From: Sphingobacterium chuzhouense
GTDB lineage: Bacteria; Bacteroidota; Bacteroidia; Sphingobacteriales; Sphingobacteriaceae
Direction: 5' to 3'
Length of the DNA stretch: 64,000 bases
NCBI RefSeq assembly: GCF_014692525.1
Contig: NZ_JACNYL010000002.1
Location: forward strand, 1,178,001 to 1,242,000
Shown here: piece after piece, positions 24,330-31,665 of the stretch
Layout of the letters: the number at the start of each line of letters is the position of its first letter
Numbering within the stretch: the stretch's first letter is position 1
The notes under the pieces: generated by a model
Told to the model about the DNA's origin: nothing
Databases searched by the model: none
Seen by the model: only the letters and a program-made list of their open reading frames with translations
Made by a program: the position numbers and the translations under genes

Positions 24330-27300
24330 TTATAATGTAAGGTTTAAACCCATCGTCATCATTTTTACACTCGGATATTGATCGATATTGGTGGCTAAAA
24401 TATCCCTTTCCGGGTCAAAAGATTTAACCGCTGTAAAGGTCAGAAGATTCTGTGCATTGATAAAAACAGTTGCTCGACTCAATCCCAATCGCTTATTGAA
24501 TGCTGGACTTAACGAATAGTTTATCTGTATATTTTTCAATCTCAAATAGGAAGCATCTTCTAACCAAAAATCTGAATCTGAGAAGTTTTCGGCAGTATAT
24601 TGATTGCGTGCGGTAACTCTTGGTAATCTAGCATTTCTATTTTCCGGCGTCCAAGAATCAGTAAGCCATTCCTTTGTTATACCAGCACCATTATTAAATG
24701 GAGATGCCATGTTGTTGTTCGGCCTAACAAAAATATCACTGATGCCTTGCCACATTGTATTCACAGATAACGATTTATAGCTGAATCCTATATTGAACCC
24801 ATATGTATAATTCGGGAAGGTACCACCGGCAATATATCTGTCGTTGCCATCAATGACACCGTCGTTATTACGATCTACATATTTTATATCTCCGGGCCCC
24901 ACTCGACCTGCTATAGTCGGATAATTAGCGACTTCCTCATCCGTTTGGAATAGCCCATCCGTCTGTAAGACATACCATGAATCAATAGGCGATCCCTCTG
25001 TGGTAATCCTCGCTCCACTAATAATTTCCTCTCCTTTCAAATCAACAACGTTATTCTTAACATGGCTGATATGCCCCCCGATTGTATAATTAAAATTGTC
25101 TCCGATACGATCATTATAGTTTAATCCTATCTCAAACCCTCTATTGTCTACTGTCGCTATATTGCTAACCGGTCCCGCTAACGATCCCACTTGAGATGGC
25201 AATGTGACATCTCGAAGGATATCGTCGGTTCTCTTATGGAAGTATTCTAATTCTCCCGTGAACTTTCCGCCCAATAAACTCCAATCCAATCCAATGTTCC
25301 ACATGGTAGTCGTTTCCCATCTCAATCTAGGATCGCGATACTGTACTACCGCCGTTCCACCACCGTTATAAACTCCACCGAAAGGGTAACCATATCCAAC
25401 AGATACAGCGTTCACGTATTGGAATCTACCTATTTCTTGATTTCCGATCTGTCCCCAGGAGCCGCGTATTTTAAGTTCATCTAACCAATTTACTTCCGAC
25501 ATAAAAGATTCTTCAGAAACCCGCCACCCCGCAGAGAAGGAAGGAAAGAGACCCCATTTATTTCCCTTTGCAAATCTAGACGAACCGTCATATCTACTAT
25601 TTGCTTCAAAGAGATACCGGTCTTTGTAAGCATATTGTAAACGAACAAAATAAGATATTAAAGCGTCGACGGTCGTCGTGCCCGACACAAAAGGGTCTCT
25701 CGTTCCTGCGTTGAGTTCATCCAAATCACCATCTAAATAACCTGTTTTCTGCGCTTCAAAATTTTCGGTATTGAATTTCTCGATACTATGTCCAAGCAAA
25801 GCAGCGAAGTTATGTTGGTCGTTTATATTTTCCTCAAACCTCAGGGTATGGGTAAAATTAAGTCGTTGGTCACTTTCTTGGTATTGGGTTTTATACCCTG
25901 TCGTACTCCACGGATTTCGCGTGGGTTCACCGGTTTTCACATCATGCAACCACACCACTGGAGCAAAACTCTTACGCAAGAGACTACCATAATTAATCGA
26001 TCCTCTTGCCTGATACTGTATTTTCTCCGTAAAGTTAAAATGCGCTGCCAGGTTAGCCATGATACGATTAGTCCCTTCTTTCCTGTAATTATCCTCTGCC
26101 AGCACTAATGGATTTTGAAAAGAATTTTGTCCAGGTGTTAATACCCAGCTATCTGGCCAGTTTCCATTTTCCATTTTCCCGTAAGGTTGAACCGGCACCA
26201 TCCGCATAATTCGATTCATAGCAGTTCCGATACCTTCTGATGGCTCTTCTACATCCCATCGACTAGCGATGATTCCCCCGTCTATACCAAAACGGTCACT
26301 TACTTCAGTTTGGACACGTAAATTAATATTATATTTCTTAGCGCCCGTCATATCTTTCAAAACCCCATCCTGATTCATAAATCCCCCAGAAAGATTATAT
26401 TTCGTTTTGGATGTTGCCCCAGAAAATCGAAGGTTGTGTTCGTGAATCAATGCTGGTTTAAATAATTCTTTCATCCAATTGGTATTTGGGTGCAATATAC
26501 TAGTCGGATTATTTTTAAATTCCTGAATCAAATCATCAGAATAATATGGGTTTCCTCCTTGGTTTACCATAGCCTGATTATATAACTCCATAAATGTTGC
26601 CGAATTATCTACTGGATCCGGAAGATAGGTAACATTTTGTACGCCGGCGTAACCATTATAATCAATAGCTGTACGCTCCTGCTTTCCAAGTTTCGTCGTG
26701 ATTAGGATCACTCCATTTGCTGCCCTAGATCCATAAATTGCTGTAGAAGCGGCATCTTTAAGAACACTGATACTCTCGATGTCATTTGGATTTACATCTC
26801 TAAATTGCATTTCTACACCGTCTACCAATACAAGAGGGTTTAACTTTCCTCCTCCGCCAATAGTGCCAATGCCTCGGATTCTAATACTCGCACCATCAGC
26901 TCCAGGTCGTCCCCCCGCTTGATTAACATACACTCCCTGCACACCCTGCAACGCTTGAGAAGCATTGGTAATCGGACGGTTTTCGAGTTGCTTGCTGTCT
27001 ACTACCGAAATAGATCCCGTAATATTTACTTTTTTTTGCGTACCATATCCTACTACTACTACTTCATCTAGATCGCCGCTTGTAGAAGACAGTGTAATAT
27101 TAATTGACGTTTTTCCCTGTATAGGGATTTCCTGTTGCCTAAATCCGACAGCACTAAATACCAGCGTGCCGGAAAGAGACGGAACTTCCATAGCATAACG
27201 TCCGTTTTCCCCTGTACTCGTGCCGTTTGTTGTTCCTTTGAGTTGTATGCTGATGCCTGAAAGCGGAACTCCATTTTCATCCGTTACCTGTCCTTCAATT

Positions 27301-27719
27301 TTTCGGGACTGCTGGTTCACCTGTTCTATATCATCTTCTTTTTCTATATAACGCGATTTGCCTTCCTTCTTCACCACAATAGATTTTCCTTCTATATAAT
27401 AGCTTAGTTGTTTTGGAGCCAGCAGCATGTCCAGTGCTTGTTCAAGCGGTATATTTTTTAGCTGTACATCCGTAACTCCGGTATTATTCACAATATCACT
27501 GTTGCATATAACCGTGTACCCTGTTTGCCTTTTAATCTCCCGCAGGATATCAACAAAGGTTACTTTCTTTTTCTCAATGGTCACGGTTTGCGCTAAGCTG
27601 CTAGCTTGCAACTGGACAACCATACAGAGAAGAAACATCATCATTAACTTCATGATTAAGAGATACTTTTTGGGAGGAAAGAAAAGGCGTGCCCCCCTCG
27701 ATAAAACATAATTTTTCAT
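24330..27719 (-). CDS. SusC-family TonB-linked transporter with STN signalling domain
   Basis: An 1129-residue outer-membrane transporter. Order: a long signal region (to about 44), an STN domain (about 46-115, with VTFVDILREIKRQTGYTVIC), a short linker, a carboxypeptidase-D regulatory domain (about 142-220, IEGQVTDENGVPLSGISIQL), the DEVVVVGYGTQKK TonB-box-like segment, a plug (about 235-345, VLVDGVEMQFRDVNPNDIES and SILKDAASTAIYGSRAANGV), and a barrel ending SVKMMTMGLNLTL. The STN domain is the part that contacts FecR, so this transporter should also be a signal transducer for the sigma factor encoded upstream. It takes up the same unknown ligand as the adjoining SusD. Confidence 0.95.
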   Translation of the reverse strand: MKNYVLSRGARLFFPPKKYLLIMKLMMMFLLCMVVQLQASSLAQTVTIEKKKVTFVDILREIKRQTGYTVICNSDIVNNTGVTDVQLKNIPLEQALDMLLAPKQLSYYIEGKSIVVKKEGKSRYIEKEDDIEQVNQQSRKIEGQVTDENGVPLSGISIQLKGTTNGTSTGENGRYAMEVPSLSGTLVFSAVGFRQQEIPIQGKTSINITLSSTSGDLDEVVVVGYGTQKKVNITGSISVVDSKQLENRPITNASQALQGVQGVYVNQAGGRPGADGASIRIRGIGTIGGGGKLNPLVLVDGVEMQFRDVNPNDIESISVLKDAASTAIYGSRAANGVILITTKLGKQERTAIDYNGYAGVQNVTYLPDPVDNSATFMELYNQAMVNQGGNPYYSDDLIQEFKNNPTSILHPNTNWMKELFKPALIHEHNLRFSGATSKTKYNLSGGFMNQDGVLKDMTGAKKYNINLRVQTEVSDRFGIDGGIIASRWDVEEPSEGIGTAMNRIMRMVPVQPYGKMENGNWPDSWVLTPGQNSFQNPLVLAEDNYRKEGTNRIMANLAAHFNFTEKIQYQARGSINYGSLLRKSFAPVVWLHDVKTGEPTRNPWSTTGYKTQYQESDQRLNFTHTLRFEENINDQHNFAALLGHSIEKFNTENFEAQKTGYLDGDLDELNAGTRDPFVSGTTTVDALISYFVRLQYAYKDRYLFEANSRYDGSSRFAKGNKWGLFPSFSAGWRVSEESFMSEVNWLDELKIRGSWGQIGNQEIGRFQYVNAVSVGYGYPFGGVYNGGGTAVVQYRDPRLRWETTTMWNIGLDWSLLGGKFTGELEYFHKRTDDILRDVTLPSQVGSLAGPVSNIATVDNRGFEIGLNYNDRIGDNFNYTIGGHISHVKNNVVDLKGEEIISGARITTEGSPIDSWYVLQTDGLFQTDEEVANYPTIAGRVGPGDIKYVDRNNDGVIDGNDRYIAGGTFPNYTYGFNIGFSYKSLSVNTMWQGISDIFVRPNNNMASPFNNGAGITKEWLTDSWTPENRNARLPRVTARNQYTAENFSDSDFWLEDASYLRLKNIQINYSLSPAFNKRLGLSRATVFINAQNLLTFTAVKSFDPERDILATNIDQYPSVKMMTMGLNLTL

Positions 27720-27786
27720 TACATTTGTTTGGTTTTTAGTTTATTAAATCTGTCTCATTTAACTTATTTAAGGCTAGGAACTATAC

Positions 27787-27814
27787 TACCGGGTTAGTGC
27801 CAGCTTTCCCGGTA
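27787..27814 (-). other. hairpin between fecR and susC
   Basis: TACCGGG and CCCGGTA form a 7-bp stem with a 14-nt loop in the 117-nt gap between fecR and susC. No T-tract follows on the minus strand, so it may be a leader structure or an mRNA-processing point rather than a full terminator. No TAnnTTTG box precedes susC, in keeping with control by the local ECF sigma factor. Confidence 0.4.
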
Positions 27815-27836
27815 ATTTTCCATTTAAAAGGTATTC

Positions 27837-29018
27837 TTATTTCACAAATCTCACCCTCCTTCCTGTTACTTCGAAACGAATTCCATCATCTGTCATTTTT
27901 ATCAGCTTCAATACAGTATTAAAATTGTCGTATCTTGACACGGAGCCCCATATCTCTACATGTTTAAGGTTACTAGAAAGCTCGATATCCAGATCATACC
28001 ATCTCGCCACTTTTTTCATTACATTTTCTAGTGTTTCATTATTAAACATAAATTCCCCATTTTTCCATGCTACGCATTCGTCAACGTTGATGGTTTGAAT
28101 TTCCATCTTTCCTTTTCTCATCACACTTTGCTGCCCAGGCTTTAAAACAGTGGCATAATCTTCGCCCGATGATACTTTTACTTTGCCCTCCAAAAGAGCT
28201 ACCGTTGAATTTATATCCGCTTGATAAGAATTGACATTAAAATGTGTTCCCAACACCTCTACTTTCTCTTTTGAAGTTTTTACGATAAAAGGTGAGCCTT
28301 TTAGATGAGCCACTTCAAAATAAGCCTCCCCCTCTAACTCCACAGTCCGTATATCTTTTGAGAATCGATATGGATAATGTAATTTACTTTCTGCATTTAG
28401 CCATACTTTCGTCCCATCGGAAAGCGTTACTTGGTACTGTCCTCCTCGGGGTGTAGAAAGTGTCAGCATTTCATCTTCCGCCACACTACCTTCATCGAAA
28501 AGGGAAGAACCATCTTGATAACCTATTTGACCATCTATGACGATACCAGAATAAGCATCACTCAAATTTATCTGTCGTCCGTTAGATAATGTTAATGAAG
28601 CTTTATTTCCGCCAGGTGTAAAAGCATTTATCATTTCTTCGGTGGTTTTTGGCTCTACAATCCTTTGTCTCCATATTATGCTTGCAAACAACGCCAGTAC
28701 GATGATAGCCGCTGCAGAAGAATAGATAGCTAAACGCCTCCATAATAAACGTGTTCTCCATATAGATGATCGATGTTTTACCTGGAAAAGTATGTTATTT
28801 AATACACGTTCTTCTCTTTCACGAAAGGCATCGGTATAAAGTTCTTCATAGGTACATAGTGCTTCCTGTAATTCCTCTTCGCTATTCAGCTCTTCAATGA
28901 TTTCTTTGAGACGTGGGTATTCTAAAAACAACCGTTCGATTTCTGCCGTGCGTTGCTCGTCTATGTCGCCCAGAAGGTAGTCTTTTAAAAGGTTTACAAT
29001 ATGATCTATCCTTTGCAT
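27837..29018 (-). CDS. FecR-family anti-sigma factor
   Basis: A 393-residue inner-membrane anti-sigma regulator. The cytoplasmic N-terminus (about 1-90) is the sigma-binding part, one transmembrane helix follows (AIYSSAAAIIVLALFASIIW, about 92-111), then the periplasmic FecR domain (LSTPRGGQYQVTLSDGTKVWLNAESKLHYP, with EVAHLKGSPFIVKT), and a C-terminal DUF4974 domain (MFNNETLENVMKKVARWYDLDIEL) that receives the STN signal from SusC. It lies 78 nt after the sigma gene in the same direction. The set sigma, FecR and STN-SusC makes a complete three-part surface-signalling system. Confidence 0.95.
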   Translation of the reverse strand: MQRIDHIVNLLKDYLLGDIDEQRTAEIERLFLEYPRLKEIIEELNSEEELQEALCTYEELYTDAFREREERVLNNILFQVKHRSSIWRTRLLWRRLAIYSSAAAIIVLALFASIIWRQRIVEPKTTEEMINAFTPGGNKASLTLSNGRQINLSDAYSGIVIDGQIGYQDGSSLFDEGSVAEDEMLTLSTPRGGQYQVTLSDGTKVWLNAESKLHYPYRFSKDIRTVELEGEAYFEVAHLKGSPFIVKTSKEKVEVLGTHFNVNSYQADINSTVALLEGKVKVSSGEDYATVLKPGQQSVMRKGKMEIQTINVDECVAWKNGEFMFNNETLENVMKKVARWYDLDIELSSNLKHVEIWGSVSRYDNFNTVLKLIKMTDDGIRFEVTGRRVRFVK

Positions 29019-29096
29019 ATAGCGCGTGTTTAATATGAAAACACAGCAATTGGGAATATCTTACATAAAAAAAATAAAAAAATTGAGAGTAGCATA

Positions 29097-29708
29097 TTAT
29101 AATGCAGAGAGTAACGCTAGAAGAAATAAAGAGTCCTTCAAGCGCAGGCTTTGCCTTAATGCCGCTAAAGCCCTTGATTTATTTGTATATACGGCATGGA
29201 GAGCCATGTTCATTTCTTTAGCGATATCTTCCGCTGTTTTATCTTCTAGAAATGTCTTATTAAAAACTTCTCGTTGTTTTTCAGGTAATTTCTGTACTTC
29301 ACCATAAATTATACTCAATAATTCCGTACGAACAATTTTTGTAAAAGCATCCGCATCCTCATACGGCAGTTCCTCATAATTACCTATGTCATCAATTGAT
29401 TCATAATGGTTTATTCCACGGAGTTGATTTAAGCATCTGTTCTTTGTGGCAATATATAGAAATGCACGGATACGGTTTAGGCTTGAAAATGATGTCCGCC
29501 GTTCCCAAAGTTTCACAAAAACATCGGCAACAATTTCTTCGGCTATTTGATAATTTTTGACATATTTTTGTGCAAAAAACAAAATCTGCTTATTATAGAG
29601 CCGATAAATACCGACCAAACCCTCTTCTTCACCACACTGCAAAGCGTTGACCAAAACAAATTCGTCCGTTTTAGTTGAGATGTTACGTGTAATATCAGTA
29701 TTTTTCAT
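29097..29708 (-). CDS. ECF RNA polymerase sigma factor (Bacteroidota type)
   Basis: A 203-residue extracytoplasmic-function sigma factor with region 2 (YRLYNKQILFFAQKYVKNYQIAEEIVADVFVKLWE, about residues 36-70 from this start) and region 4 (LPEKQREVFNKTFLEDKTAEDIAKEMNMALHAVYTNKSRAL). It is held by the FecR gene product downstream and released when the STN-SusC transporter meets its ligand, then turns on the uptake locus. I chose the ATG at 29708 (MKNTDITRN) because the longer frame starting at 29741 begins inside the TAnnTTTG promoter box. Confidence 0.93.
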   Translation of the reverse strand: MKNTDITRNISTKTDEFVLVNALQCGEEEGLVGIYRLYNKQILFFAQKYVKNYQIAEEIVADVFVKLWERRTSFSSLNRIRAFLYIATKNRCLNQLRGINHYESIDDIGNYEELPYEDADAFTKIVRTELLSIIYGEVQKLPEKQREVFNKTFLEDKTAEDIAKEMNMALHAVYTNKSRALAALRQSLRLKDSLFLLALLSAL

Positions 29709-29738
29709 CGATTCCGTCAAACTGTAACACTGTCTTAT

Positions 29739-29746
29739 CAAAGGTA
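29739..29746 (-). promoter_or_regulatory. -7 promoter box for the ECF sigma gene
   Basis: The minus strand reads TACCTTTG, a TAnnTTTG match, predicting RNA start near 29733 and a leader of about 25 nt. This suggests the sigma gene is read by the primary sigma factor. Confidence 0.55.
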
Positions 29747-29928
29747 ATAGTAAACAAAATTAAAATGATAACATGATGTAAAATATAACAAATAATTCAT
29801 GTTTATTTCATACCATTAAACATCCCTATATTTCCATTATGCTATTCAGCAGGTTTATCAAATGCTGGTTAAACACAAACATACTTAACTGATATTAAAG
29901 TAACAAATATATATCAACAACATAAAAA

Positions 29929-29956
29929 AACAAGGGGGACAATTGTCCCCCTTGTT
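29929..29956 (-). terminator. perfect palindromic terminator downstream of the DUF4890 gene
   Basis: A perfect 28-bp inverted repeat (14-nt arms, AACAAGGGGGACAA and its complement) followed on the minus strand by seven T residues. It isolates the DUF4890 gene from the uptake locus. Confidence 0.9.
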
Positions 29957-29996
29957 CGCTAACACAAAACTAAACTACATAAAAACATCTACGATA

Positions 29997-30473
29997 TTAG
30001 CCTTCCTTATTTTCTGTACCAGGCATTTGTTTTTCTATCATTCCTCTTTTTCTAAATTCGCCTTTTGTTCCTCTAAATTTTCCCTTACGACGTTGCGCAT
30101 AGCTTTCTTTCAATTGTTGTTGTTGCTCTGGCGTCAATATCTCTCCCATTTTTTTCTGAGAATCTTTCATTTCTTCACGCCATTTGCTTTGCAGTTTTTT
30201 CATCTCATCCCGATGGGCAACTGCTTGTTTTGCTTGTTCCAATTGAACACTATATACTTCGGTGCGCTGTGCGTCAGTAAATTTCAAACGCTTATCTAAT
30301 TGCTCCGTTTTTACCTTTGCCATCTCCTCAGGAGTGCGATTTGTTATTTTTCGCTCCGTCCGAGGATGTTTACGCTCTCTCTTAAAGGAACGCTCTGTAT
30401 CTTTCTGCTCCTGCGCGAATGTGGCTAAACTAATTCCCACAAACAATACGGCTAATGATAATGTCTTTTTCAT
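29997..30473 (-). CDS. DUF4890-like, Spy/CpxP-reminiscent periplasmic protein
   Basis: A 158-residue exported protein with a cleavable signal (MKKTLSLAVLFVGISLATFAQ) and a very charged, mostly helical mature part rich in Lys, Arg, Glu and Gln. LKFTDAQRTEVYSVQLEQAK and GEILTPEQQQQLKESYAQRR are two related helical hairpins with the LTPEQ pattern seen in Spy/CpxP proteins; Bacteroidota versions are named DUF4890. A chaperone or envelope-stress role is plausible by family but not shown. It is a single-gene unit with its own strong terminator. Confidence 0.75.
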   Translation of the reverse strand: MKKTLSLAVLFVGISLATFAQEQKDTERSFKRERKHPRTERKITNRTPEEMAKVKTEQLDKRLKFTDAQRTEVYSVQLEQAKQAVAHRDEMKKLQSKWREEMKDSQKKMGEILTPEQQQQLKESYAQRRKGKFRGTKGEFRKRGMIEKQMPGTENKEG

Positions 30474-30643
30474 AATATTTCCTTTTTAATTATTTAATGC
30501 TGTTTCAGTTTCTTTATAGTAGTAGATTCCGGAACGGAAGAAACGTTTAATGCTAAGCCGTTAAATAATGTTAACAGCAAAAGTTATATGAGAAAAATAA
30601 ATAAGTTAAAATCAGTCAGTTTGTAAAAACTGTAAAAATATTT

Positions 30644-30674
30644 TTTGGAAAACCTAAAACATCTCCTATATTTG
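30644..30674 (+). promoter_or_regulatory. consensus promoter of tRNA-Leu
   Basis: A TTTG (-33) at 30644-30647 and TATATTTG (-7) at 30667-30674 are separated by exactly 19 nt, the optimal Bacteroidota primary-sigma promoter. RNA would start about 19 nt before the mature tRNA. Confidence 0.85.
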
Positions 30675-30698
30675 CATCGTCAAACAAGGATACAGCAA

Positions 30699-30780
30699 GC
30701 CCAGCTGGCGGAATTGGTAGACGCGTTGGTCTCAAACACCAATATCTTCGGATGTGCCGGTTCGACTCCGGCGCTGGGTA
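30699..30780 (+). tRNA. tRNA-Leu (anticodon CAA)
   Basis: The 82-nt gene folds into a class II tRNA: the acceptor stem pairs GCCCAGC with GCTGGGT, the D arm has GGAATTGGTAGACGC, the anticodon stem pairs TTGGT with ACCAA around CTCAAAC (anticodon CAA at 30733-30735), the long variable arm pairs ATC with GAT over TTCG, and the T arm is GCCGG TTCGACT CCGGC. The discriminator is A at 30780 and the CCA end is not encoded (CTA follows). It decodes UUG. Consensus promoter and strong terminator flank it. Confidence 0.97.
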
Positions 30781-30784
30781 CTAA

Positions 30785-30817
30785 GAGAGCCCTTCTATCA
30801 ATGGTAGAAGGGCTCTC
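30785..30817 (+). terminator. strong hairpin downstream of tRNA-Leu
   Basis: A perfect 13-bp stem (GAGAGCCCTTCTA with TAGAAGGGCTCTC) and a 7-nt loop starts 5 nt after the tRNA. The T-tract is weak, so it may also guide 3' processing. Confidence 0.85.
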
Positions 30818-30911
30818 AAGTTTGTATCAACAGCCGCCGACTAACGAGAAGTATTGAGAGTCATATTATAATCCGTGCATATTTTGTATTTTTAAACAAA
30901 AAGAAATAAAT

Positions 30912-31529
30912 GTGCAATTAAAGCAGAAATTTCACGATATAGCGTCTAAATATGCAAACGATGACCAGCTAATAGAGAGCTGCTGGAAAGCGCTTAAAGA
31001 ATGTTATACGGCAAAGGGGAGATTCTACCACAATCTAAATCATCTGGAAGAGATGATTATCGCACTAAATCCCGTAAAACATAAAATTCAAGACAGAGAT
31101 TCGCTGCTTTTATCCGTTTTCTATCACGATATCATATACAATCCTACAGCGGTAGATAACGAAGAAAAAAGTGCCGATAGCGCTCAACAACAGCTTGAAA
31201 AGCTACGTATTCCAGCGGAAAAAATCCATCTCATATCGAAACAAATCATAGCGACTAAAACTCACGAGAAGTCTAATGATATGGACACCAATTTCCTACT
31301 CGATGCAGATCTATGTGTATTAGGAAAACCTTGGGAAAAATACCTGCTCTACAGTAGCCAAATACGAAAAGAATACGCTATTTATTCTGAAGCCGTTTAT
31401 AAACAGGGGAGAAAAAAAGTACTGACACATTTGCTTCATTTAACAGAAATATTTAAGACTAATTTCTTTCAGGACAGATACGAACATCAGGCCAGAAAAA
31501 ATATACTTAAGGAAATAGAAAGATTATAA
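30912..31529 (+). CDS. HD-domain metal-dependent phosphohydrolase
   Basis: A 205-residue predicted phosphohydrolase. The helical HD core shows YHNLNHLEEMI (first His), SVFYHDIIY (the HD doublet) and LLDADLCVLG (the distal Asp), matching the family often annotated as predicted metal-dependent HD phosphohydrolase. The substrate is not known; nucleotides are likely by superfamily. The best start is GTG at 30912; an ATG two bases upstream is in another frame and ends after three codons. It is followed after 136 nt by the trehalose genes, with no sign of co-transcription. Confidence 0.75.
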   Translation: MQLKQKFHDIASKYANDDQLIESCWKALKECYTAKGRFYHNLNHLEEMIIALNPVKHKIQDRDSLLLSVFYHDIIYNPTAVDNEEKSADSAQQQLEKLRIPAEKIHLISKQIIATKTHEKSNDMDTNFLLDADLCVLGKPWEKYLLYSSQIRKEYAIYSEAVYKQGRKKVLTHLLHLTEIFKTNFFQDRYEHQARKNILKEIERL

Positions 31530-31665
31530 ACGTATTCCGTTTATAACGTCGTTAATATAACAATTTCCCAAAACAATTTCCCCCTCCATCCGTTATTCTT
31601 ACGGCTTCTTATTAGCTTTTTAGAAGTTTTTTCCCTATATTATAATTTTATAATAAAACATCTAC

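Noticed and set aside
30699..30780. tRNA-Leu as the attachment site of an integrated element
   Set aside because: No integrase, direct repeat of the tRNA 3' end or phage-like genes were seen on either side.
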